A DNA stretch of 64,000 nucleotides from Rheinheimera soli (lineage in GTDB: Bacteria; Pseudomonadota; Gammaproteobacteria; Enterobacterales; Alteromonadaceae), in contig NZ_JAJOYU010000023.1 in the NCBI RefSeq assembly GCF_021290985.1, positions 1 through 64,000 of the forward strand. Reading direction: 5' to 3'. Positions within the stretch are counted from its first letter, which is position 1. The number at the start of each line of letters is the position of its first letter. Position numbers and translations under genes: made by a program. This document shows, in pieces, positions 19,855 to 26,187 of the stretch. Below the pieces are notes generated by a model that made no database searches, was not told where the DNA came from, and saw nothing but the letters and a program-made list of their open reading frames with translations.

Positions 19855-20247
19855 TCAGCTCCTGTCTTTGCGATAACAGGTTAAATCCACTTCCACTTTG
19901 CAATCGACCACTAAATCAGTCACAGCACAGACCCGTGCCGGGGGGGCATCAGCAAAAACCTCGCGGAACACCTGATTAAAGCTGCTGAAATAACGCGCAT
20001 CAGTCAGATAGACTTTGACATGCACCACATCAGCAAGCTCATAACCTGCACTGTGCATAATGTCGATGCAGTTTTGGATAGCAAGTTTTGATTGCTCCAC
20101 TATGCCACCTTCCACTACTTCACCATCTCGCATAGGAGTCTGGCCTGACACATACAACCAGCCGCCTGCTTCTACCGCTTTGGCAAAAGGTAAGCGCTGG
20201 CCTCCTGTGCCTGTGCTTTCGTCGATACCGTATCGCTTAATACTCAT
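19855..20247 (-). CDS. RidA family enamine/imine deaminase
   Basis: A 130-residue RidA/YjgF protein with the strand 'WLYVSGQTPM' near residue 31 and the signature PPARVCAVTDLVVDCKVEVD near residues 101-120, including the conserved active-site Arg. RidA proteins hydrolyse reactive enamines and imines formed by PLP-dependent dehydratases. That fits the PLP amino-acid deaminase encoded in the same cluster (21324-22547). AGGAGAAAAG precedes the ATG. It sits between rpiR and the symporter in a tight operon. Loss of the terminal signature would have argued for a different subfamily, but it is intact. Confidence 0.93.
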   Translation of the reverse strand: MSIKRYGIDESTGTGGQRLPFAKAVEAGGWLYVSGQTPMRDGEVVEGGIVEQSKLAIQNCIDIMHSAGYELADVVHVKVYLTDARYFSSFNQVFREVFADAPPARVCAVTDLVVDCKVEVDLTCYRKDRS

Positions 20248-20273
20248 CTTTTCTCCTGCTGTTAATCCCGCTG

Positions 20274-21137
20274 TTAATCACCCAGAGGCTGACGCTCATC
20301 GCCACCCCGGCTGCTGTCGAGTGACAATTTCACCCGGCGTAATTTATCCCGGGATTTACGTTTGTTCAGCTTGGCTACTTCAGTGGCCAGCACATCAATA
20401 ATGGCCAGCATGGCGTAACGTGAGGCTGATGGTTTATAGATAAAATCGGTTTCCGGCGCTTGTAATCCAAGCACAATGTCGGCGTTATTAGCCAGCGCAG
20501 AGCCGGGCTTAGTAATAGCTATCACTTTGGCGCCGTACTGGCGGGCAATAGCTGCTGAATCAATAATTTCCCCCGTGTTACCTGTCAGCGAAATAGCCAC
20601 CATCACATCTGTTGGCTCCACTGCTGCAGCAACCATTCGGGTTAATAAACCATCCTGATAACTGCAAACCGGCATGCCAAAGCGGAATAAACGGTATTGC
20701 AACTCTTGTGAACCTATGGACGAGCCACCGCCCATACCAATACAAAAAATCATCCGGGCGTTTTGTAAATAATTGACCGCCAGTTTAATGTCCGCTTCTA
20801 CCAGCAACTTACGGCTTAAATCCAGAGTGTTTTTAATGGCCTCATACACACCCTGAATACCATCCAGATCCGGGCTTTCCTCGACAAATCGTTGTCCTAC
20901 GGCCAAAGACTGAGCTAATTTCACTTTGAGCTGCCGCACATCTTTGCAATCTACAGTGCGGGCAAAGCGGGTGACTGTGGCCTGACTAACCCCAGCCTGC
21001 TCAGATAACTTTGCAATACTCATTTCTGTAGCGGCTTTTACGTTATCCAGGATCAGCTGTGCCACCCGCTGTTCCGACTCACTCATTTCAACAAAACGCT
21101 CGGAGATCCGAGACAACACATCTATTTCGTAACTCAT
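20274..21137 (-). CDS. MurR/RpiR family transcriptional regulator
   Basis: A 287-residue regulator. An N-terminal helix-turn-helix of the RpiR type (SIAKLSEQAGVSQATVTRFAR, about residues 41-60) is followed by a SIS sugar-phosphate binding domain (about 120-250; FCIGMGGGSSIGSQ and ISLTGNTGEIIDSA). Members sense phosphosugars such as MurNAc-6-P or GlcNAc-6-P, but some control amino-acid genes. It is divergent from the deaminase gene and heads the ridA-symporter-M81 run. GTTAC-N3-GTAAC repeats in its own promoter region and before the hexosaminidase are its likely targets. With GH20 and D-amino-acid genes as neighbours, a murein- or chitin-derived signal is a reasonable guess. Confidence 0.92.
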   Translation of the reverse strand: MSYEIDVLSRISERFVEMSESEQRVAQLILDNVKAATEMSIAKLSEQAGVSQATVTRFARTVDCKDVRQLKVKLAQSLAVGQRFVEESPDLDGIQGVYEAIKNTLDLSRKLLVEADIKLAVNYLQNARMIFCIGMGGGSSIGSQELQYRLFRFGMPVCSYQDGLLTRMVAAAVEPTDVMVAISLTGNTGEIIDSAAIARQYGAKVIAITKPGSALANNADIVLGLQAPETDFIYKPSASRYAMLAIIDVLATEVAKLNKRKSRDKLRRVKLSLDSSRGGDERQPLGD

Positions 21138-21169
21138 ACGCTTATCCTAAAAACTCATACTGGAGATAG

Positions 21170-21228
21170 GTTACTATGTAACAAATGAAAAAGTAACACC
21201 AAGCCATCAACTGAAGTTACTTTGTACC
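21170..21228. promoter_or_regulatory. candidate RpiR operators between rpiR and the deaminase gene
   Basis: GTTACTATGTAAC (21170-21182) is a perfect GTTAC-N3-GTAAC palindrome 33 bases before rpiR. GTTACTTTGTACC (21216-21228) is the imperfect partner and begins a 45-base module (to 21260) that repeats the one at 14389-14432, sharing its first 14 bases, AAAGTAAA and the closing TGGCG. The spacing places both divergent promoters under control. Confidence 0.6.
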
Positions 21229-21323
21229 AAATAAAATCGAAAGTAAATATCAATATGGCGCTATTACAGTAATTTACACCTGATGGTATAGTAAAAAACA
21301 AACATAACTCACAGGTAAATGTT

Positions 21324-22547
21324 ATGAAGTACCAAAGTATAAAGCATAAATCAGCCAGTCCGTTGCCGCAATCAAGGGTTCTCAATCTGCTGCAACAGGA
21401 TATTTGCCTGCCCGCTGCCGCGCTAAAACAGCAAGCTATTGTGCATAACCTGAACTGGATGCAAAGCTTTGCCAACCGAAGCAAAGTACTGCTGGCCCCT
21501 CATGGTAAAACCAGCATGACGCCCTGGTTATTTCAGCAGCAACTCGCTGCAGGTGCGTGGGGCTTAACAGTAGCTACAGCGTATCAGGCGCAAACAGCCG
21601 CCGATGCAGGAGCCCGCCATATTATTCTGGCCAATCAATTGGTGGGTAAAGCCAATATGGCGCTGATAGCAAAGCTGCTGCAAGACGGTACTGAAGTCTA
21701 TGTTTGTGTTGATCATCAGGATCAGGTTCAGGCGCTGTCAGATTTTTTCCAGCCACTGCAGCTGAATATCGCTGTGTTGATTGAGCTTGGAGTAAACGGC
21801 GGACGTTGTGGTTGCCGTACTGAAACTGACGTCATGGCGTTAGCCCACCAAATCAACAGCCTGCCTGCTGTTCAACTGGCAGGAATTGAGTTTTACGAAG
21901 GTGTAGTCAAAGGGCCTGAACCAGAACAGAGTGTCAGGTATTTGGTCAGGCAAGCCGCAAGCCTGATGCAGCATTTCACAGATCTGCAACTGCTGCAGTA
22001 CCCAACTCAATTAATCAGCGGTGCAGGCTCAGTCTGGTATGACGTGGTAGCAGAAGAGTTAAGCGCGGCGGCTTTGCCGGAGCGGGTCAAACTAGTGCTG
22101 CGGCCAGGTTGTTATATCAGTCACGACGAGGGTATTTATCAGCAAGCGCAAAAGCAGGTACTGGCACGCAGTGCTCTCGCTTGCTCGCTTGGGGACGATT
22201 TAGAAAATGCGTTGGAGCTTGCGGTTTATGTGCAATCCTTGCCAGAGCCTGGCCTTGCAGTTTTAGGTTTTGGTAAAAGAGACGCGGCTTTTGATGCAGG
22301 TTTACCTCAAGCCACGGCCTTATACCGGCATGGTGTGTTACTGACAGATCAGCTGCAAAATTGCGAAACCATCAAAGTGATGGATCAACATGCGTTTTGG
22401 TCTTATGACGAAAGGGTTCAACCACAGATTGGCGATATTGTGCTTCTGAGTACCTCACACCCCTGCTTAACTTTTGATAAATGGCGCACTTTATGGGTGG
22501 TGGACGAGAACTATAACTTGCTTGAAGAAGTGGATACGTTTTTTTAA
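21324..22547 (+). CDS. type III PLP amino-acid deaminase (D-threonine aldolase/DSD1-like)
   Basis: A 407-residue alanine-racemase-fold enzyme. The PLP lysine lies in LLAPHGKTSMTPW near residue 59. ELGVNGGRCGCR near 155 and the C-terminal SHPCLTFDKWR (near 380) carry the His-x-Cys metal site typical of D-serine dehydratase and D-threonine aldolase relatives. It probably deaminates a D- or beta-hydroxy amino acid to an oxo-acid, with RidA clearing the enamine intermediate. AGG lies 9 bases before the ATG. It is read away from the rpiR run with shared operator-like palindromes between. The exact amino acid is not evident. Confidence 0.85.
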   Translation: MKYQSIKHKSASPLPQSRVLNLLQQDICLPAAALKQQAIVHNLNWMQSFANRSKVLLAPHGKTSMTPWLFQQQLAAGAWGLTVATAYQAQTAADAGARHIILANQLVGKANMALIAKLLQDGTEVYVCVDHQDQVQALSDFFQPLQLNIAVLIELGVNGGRCGCRTETDVMALAHQINSLPAVQLAGIEFYEGVVKGPEPEQSVRYLVRQAASLMQHFTDLQLLQYPTQLISGAGSVWYDVVAEELSAAALPERVKLVLRPGCYISHDEGIYQQAQKQVLARSALACSLGDDLENALELAVYVQSLPEPGLAVLGFGKRDAAFDAGLPQATALYRHGVLLTDQLQNCETIKVMDQHAFWSYDERVQPQIGDIVLLSTSHPCLTFDKWRTLWVVDENYNLLEEVDTFF

Positions 22548-22565
22548 AAGGGAGGAAAGAATTAC

Positions 22566-22607
22566 GGGGTCAGAGCCAATTTGCTGCGCAAATGTGGAGC
22601 TGACCCC
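22566..22607. repeat. REP-like GGGGTCAG inverted repeat
   Basis: GGGGTCAG (from 22566) and CTGACCCC (to 22607) bracket an inner stem ATTTGC-TGC-GCAAAT. Together they make a 42-base hairpin between the convergent deaminase and fadE genes. A relative with the same GGGGTCAGAG arm lies at 30816-30841. Such elements are dispersed in many gammaproteobacteria and may act as terminators or as substrates of REP-associated transposases. Confidence 0.7.
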
Positions 22608-22627
22608 CTTTATTTTTAAGACAGGTA

Positions 22628-24925
22628 TTAGATGGCGTTATCTGACAACACACCCGGCTTAAAGCTATCGACACTGATCGAGCTGAAACGTAATTCGTTC
22701 ATGCGCACCAGTTCCTTGGCTTCATCTGCGTTAATCACATTCAGTTCCAGTGCTTTGGTGATCAGCTGCTCCATTGGAATTTTACGTGGCACAGAGCCTT
22801 GCTTTTGCGCAGCGTAAATCTTCTTCATGATAGGCTGAGCTTCATGCACTGCAATAAAAGCAGATTCCATTAAACCTGTTGGGTCTTCTTCACCTTCACC
22901 AATAAAACATAAGTGAGTTAAGCGGTCGCGAATCACACCTGGTTTTAACAGCGCATCAGAAATTTCCTGTGTCACTGCATCTGCTGGCATTTTGTAGCCA
23001 ATACCAAAAGGGAATACCAGAGTTTTTAGTAAACGCGCGACCACAGCACTTGGGAAGTTCTGGAAGAAGCCCGAAAAGGCTTTACCAATTTCAAACAAGT
23101 TACGTTCGATGGAGTAACGCACGAAAGGTAAGTCTGCCACCTGACGGCCGTTGTCTTCATAAAACTTCAGTACAGCTGAGGCGATATATAAGTGGCTTAA
23201 CACATCACCTAAACGGGCAGACAGCATTTCTTTACGTTTTAAATCACCACCTAACATCAACATAGAGAAGTCAGCGCTTAAGGCCAAAGCACGGCTCATA
23301 CGGCTTAACTGCTTGTAGTATTTTGCAGTCTCACCAGACACAGGGCTTGAGTTAAAACGACCTAAAGTTAAACCCTGCCATAGCGCGCCGAAGGTATTAC
23401 CTAAGGCAAAACCTATATGCTTGATCAGCAAGCTATCGAATTGCTGTAAACCCTCTTCAGCATTTGGATTGGCTGCGGCTTCTAATTCCTGCAGTACATA
23501 TGGATGGCAACGGGTTGCACCTTGTCCAAAAATCATTAGGTTACGGGTTAAAATGTTAGCGCCTTCTACCGTAATAGATACCGGCATGCCCATATAACCG
23601 TGCGCCAGATAATTCTTTGGTCCCACCTGAATAGCGCGGCCAGAGTGAATATCAAAGGCATCGTTTAACAAAGTACGGGACATTTCTGTCATATGGTACT
23701 TGGCGATAGCAGTCACTACAGACGGACTCAGGTTTAAATCAATTGCGCCGGCCGTCATAACACGCATGGCTTCTAAGCTGTAAGTGTAAGCACCAATACG
23801 GCCCAAGCTTTCCTGCACCCCTTCAAACTTACCAATGGCCATACCAAACTGCTGACGCACGTAAGAGTAAGCGCCCGTCATACGGGTGGCTAAATGGCCT
23901 GTGGCTGTCGCCAGAGCTGGCAGGGAAATACCACGGCCTGCTGACAAACACTCCACCAGCATACGCCAGCCGCGACCCGCGTAATCCGGGCCACCAATGA
24001 TCCAGTCAATAGGAATAAATACGTCTTTACCGTAAGTCGTACCATTCATAAAGGCCATATTCATTGGGAAATGACGATCACCAATTTCAACACCTTCATG
24101 ACTGGTTGGGATCAGCGCACAAGTGATACCCAGTTCAATTTTTTCGCCTAACAGGTTTTCAGGGTCATACAGCTTAAAAGCCAGACCTAATACAGTCGCC
24201 ACTGGTGCCAGCGTGATATAACGCTTATCCCAGTTCAGACGAATACCCAATACTTCTTTGCCTTCAAACTGGCCTTTGCAAATCACACCAGTATCCGGAA
24301 TGCCACCAGCGTCAGAGCCAGCTTCCGGGCCTGTTAAGGCAAAACAAGGCACTTCTTTACCCGCAGCTAAGCCTGGTAACCAGCGGTCCTTTTGCTCTTG
24401 AGTACCGTAGTGCATTAAAAGCTCGCCCGGGCCTAAAGAGTTAGGCACCATCACAGTCACAGCAGCAGTTAAGCTGCGGGTGGCAATACGGGAGACAATA
24501 GTGGAGTTTGCAATGGCAGAGAATTCACGGCCACCGTAGCTTTTTGGAATAATCATCGCAAAAAAGCCGTTGTCCTTGATGTATTGCCAAACCTCAGGCG
24601 GTAAATCACGTTGTTCTTGTACAATTTTGTAGTCGTCCAGCATCTTCAGCAGGGTTTCTACTTCATTGTCCATAAAGGCCTGCTCTTGTGCAGACAATTG
24701 TGCTTTTGGAATAGCATGTAGCTTTTTCCAGTCCGGCTTACCTTGAAACAAGTCGCCATCCCACCATACATCCCCCGCTTCCATCGCTTCACGTTCAGTG
24801 TCAGACAGTGGCGGTAAAATTTTCTTAAAAATACCAAAGACTGGTTTGGTAATAAGGTTACGTCGAATGTCGGCTACACCTAGCACAACAATCAACACCA
24901 CCAGCAGCAGGATCAAAATTGACAT
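22628..24925 (-). CDS. fadE: acyl-CoA dehydrogenase, FadE type
   Basis: A 765-residue large-type acyl-CoA dehydrogenase. It starts with an N-terminal hydrophobic helix (MSILILLLVVLIVVLGVA), then carries an acyl-CoA dehydrogenase core with FALTGPEAGSDAGGIPD near residue 195 and a C-terminal FadE-specific domain. It catalyses the first step of beta-oxidation at the inner membrane. AAGGA precedes the ATG. The PsrA-type regulator lies 22 bases upstream in the same direction. FadE in E. coli is somewhat longer (814 residues). Regulation by PsrA is expected from Pseudomonas and Shewanella. Confidence 0.94.
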   Translation of the reverse strand: MSILILLLVVLIVVLGVADIRRNLITKPVFGIFKKILPPLSDTEREAMEAGDVWWDGDLFQGKPDWKKLHAIPKAQLSAQEQAFMDNEVETLLKMLDDYKIVQEQRDLPPEVWQYIKDNGFFAMIIPKSYGGREFSAIANSTIVSRIATRSLTAAVTVMVPNSLGPGELLMHYGTQEQKDRWLPGLAAGKEVPCFALTGPEAGSDAGGIPDTGVICKGQFEGKEVLGIRLNWDKRYITLAPVATVLGLAFKLYDPENLLGEKIELGITCALIPTSHEGVEIGDRHFPMNMAFMNGTTYGKDVFIPIDWIIGGPDYAGRGWRMLVECLSAGRGISLPALATATGHLATRMTGAYSYVRQQFGMAIGKFEGVQESLGRIGAYTYSLEAMRVMTAGAIDLNLSPSVVTAIAKYHMTEMSRTLLNDAFDIHSGRAIQVGPKNYLAHGYMGMPVSITVEGANILTRNLMIFGQGATRCHPYVLQELEAAANPNAEEGLQQFDSLLIKHIGFALGNTFGALWQGLTLGRFNSSPVSGETAKYYKQLSRMSRALALSADFSMLMLGGDLKRKEMLSARLGDVLSHLYIASAVLKFYEDNGRQVADLPFVRYSIERNLFEIGKAFSGFFQNFPSAVVARLLKTLVFPFGIGYKMPADAVTQEISDALLKPGVIRDRLTHLCFIGEGEEDPTGLMESAFIAVHEAQPIMKKIYAAQKQGSVPRKIPMEQLITKALELNVINADEAKELVRMNELRFSSISVDSFKPGVLSDNAI

Positions 24926-24947
24926 ATAAAGGTCCTTTCCAAAAAGA

Positions 24948-25601
24948 TTAGTGAGTTTGACCGGATAAAGTTAAAGGTGACGCAATACCAGCGGCTAAAT
25001 AAGGAATAAGCCTGTGGATCACGCCTTCTATTTCTACATTTTCATTAAAATCTGCCGCTGCAATTTCCTGCAAAGCCTGGTTGGATGCCATGGTAAATAC
25101 CACAGTGCCGAGGGAAAAATGCAAACGCCAGAAGATTTCACTGGCTGGTAAATCAGGGCAAGCCTGCTGCACCAGCAACACAAATTTATCCAGAGTACGG
25201 CCATAGTGATGATTAAAAAACCAACGCAAATGCCCCTGCACGTCGGTATAACCCCGGCCAAGCAGCTGCAAAAACATCCGGGTACCGTGATGCTGAACTT
25301 TATTTAGCTCCAGCAAAGGTTTGATAAAGACCGAAAGTACTGCTGTTAAATCATTTTGTTTCTGACACGCCAGTAACTGGCTGAACTCCTGGTCCAGTCG
25401 TGGCATCAGTACTGACAGATACCGCTGCAATACCGACTGGATCAGCTCTTTTTTTGAACCAAAATGATAATTCACCGCCGCCAGGTTCACTTGCGCCATA
25501 CCGGTAATTTGCCGAAGTGAGGTATCAGCAAAACCGGTAGAGGCAAAAAGTTGCTCCGCGGCATCCAGAATTTTGTCCTGAGTTGTTGTTTTATTAACCA
25601 T
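24948..25601 (-). CDS. psrA: TetR family fatty-acid regulator, PsrA-like
   Basis: A 217-residue TetR regulator. Its N-terminal helix-turn-helix (residues 8-55) reads KILDAAEQLFASTGFADTS and NLAAVNYHFGSKKELIQ, which closely follows Pseudomonas PsrA. The ligand domain also shows the PsrA pattern (FWRLHFSLG; PYLAAGI). PsrA represses beta-oxidation genes and itself until a long-chain acyl group binds. It lies directly upstream of fadE, its classical target, and an AAAC-N4-GTTTG box sits just before the gene. The start at 25601 is the first ATG of the conserved domain. Confidence 0.85.
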   Translation of the reverse strand: MVNKTTTQDKILDAAEQLFASTGFADTSLRQITGMAQVNLAAVNYHFGSKKELIQSVLQRYLSVLMPRLDQEFSQLLACQKQNDLTAVLSVFIKPLLELNKVQHHGTRMFLQLLGRGYTDVQGHLRWFFNHHYGRTLDKFVLLVQQACPDLPASEIFWRLHFSLGTVVFTMASNQALQEIAAADFNENVEIEGVIHRLIPYLAAGIASPLTLSGQTH

Positions 25602-25617
25602 AGCCCTGACTAAATTA

Positions 25618-25630
25618 AAACACTTGTTTG
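25618..25630 (-). promoter_or_regulatory. psrA: candidate PsrA box
   Basis: AAACACTTGTTTG fits the (G/C)AAAC-N4-GTTTG form known for PsrA sites, and a second TTTG half-site (ACGTTTGAA) follows at 25637-25645. It lies 17 bases before the psrA ATG, where binding would block its own transcription and that of fadE. Confidence 0.55.
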
Positions 25631-25870
25631 AAATGTACGTTTGAAAAAAAACACTGTCAAGCCAGCAAGAGATAAAAAGCCGAATCTGGTCAGATGAGCA
25701 ACAGAAATCACCTGAAAATTACAAGAGCCCAACATATTCACTACAAATTTAGCCCTTTATAGGTGCAAAAACTGTTGCTTACATATTGGTTAAAAAAAGC
25801 GCTTGACATCAATGACAGGATCAGACAATTTTGAGGCATTCAAAAACCACTCAATGAATAGGAGAGTAAA

Positions 25871-25945
25871 ATGCAACGTTGTGCTGCAAACCCAAACAGC
25901 TACTACTGCTCTACCTATTACCTTTCCGAGTGGTTCAATAATTAG
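25871..25945 (+). CDS. possible 24-residue leader peptide
   Basis: ATG at 25871 has AGGAG at 25860-25864, six bases upstream, a near-ideal ribosome site. The frame codes MQRCAANPNSYYCSTYYL and then SEWFNN before TAG. Four of its 24 residues are Tyr, in two pairs, with two Cys and one Trp close to the stop. A hairpin begins 5 bases after the stop. This resembles an attenuation leader peptide, but a true small protein or a chance frame cannot be excluded. No homologue is recognised. Confidence 0.35.
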   Translation: MQRCAANPNSYYCSTYYLSEWFNN

Positions 25946-26166
25946 AACAACTTCTGCCATAGCCAGAAGTGTGTTCGTTTGGTTCCTGTTTTACAGCCAT
26001 CACTAACACCCTACTTATTTGCATGCTGACAGCATTTTTCAGGCCTTGATCCGTCTGTTTTCTGCTGTCGCTGTCTGATTTGCTGCGCTTCTTGCTCTGG
26101 CACGCCCTTTTTTTGTCCGAAAAAAACAGATTGCCATCAGGCAACATCAACACCAGAGGAAGCAAC

Positions 26167-26187
26167 ATGTCACAACATAAAAAATGA
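26167..26187 (+). CDS. six-codon mini-frame coupled to the receptor start
   Basis: AGAGGAAG lies before an ATG at 26167 that reads MSQHKK and stops at TGA (26185-26187). The stop overlaps the receptor ATG (26184-26186) as ATGA. The receptor ATG has no good ribosome site of its own, so ribosomes probably arrive by this frame. Alternatively one base is missing and the receptor once began MSQHKK. Confidence 0.4.
   Translation: MSQHKK

Larger units (their letters stand above)
25602..26183. other. 582-base intergenic region between psrA and TonB receptor
   Basis: No conventional gene is seen. In order it holds the psrA promoter and box, a plus-strand -35-like TTGACA (25803-25808), a 24-codon leader-like reading frame with a good ribosome site (25871-25945), a hairpin ACTTCTG-N7-CAGAAGT (25950-25970), a weak ATGC-TGACA-GCAT stem followed by TTTTT (26023-26039), and a six-codon frame that overlaps the receptor start. 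The layout looks like a long 5' leader with regulation inside it. Confidence 0.5.

Noticed and set aside
25803-26006. A 67-residue frame from TTG at 25803
   Set aside because: It starts on the -35-like TTGACA, has no ribosome site and overlaps the better-supported 24-codon frame.
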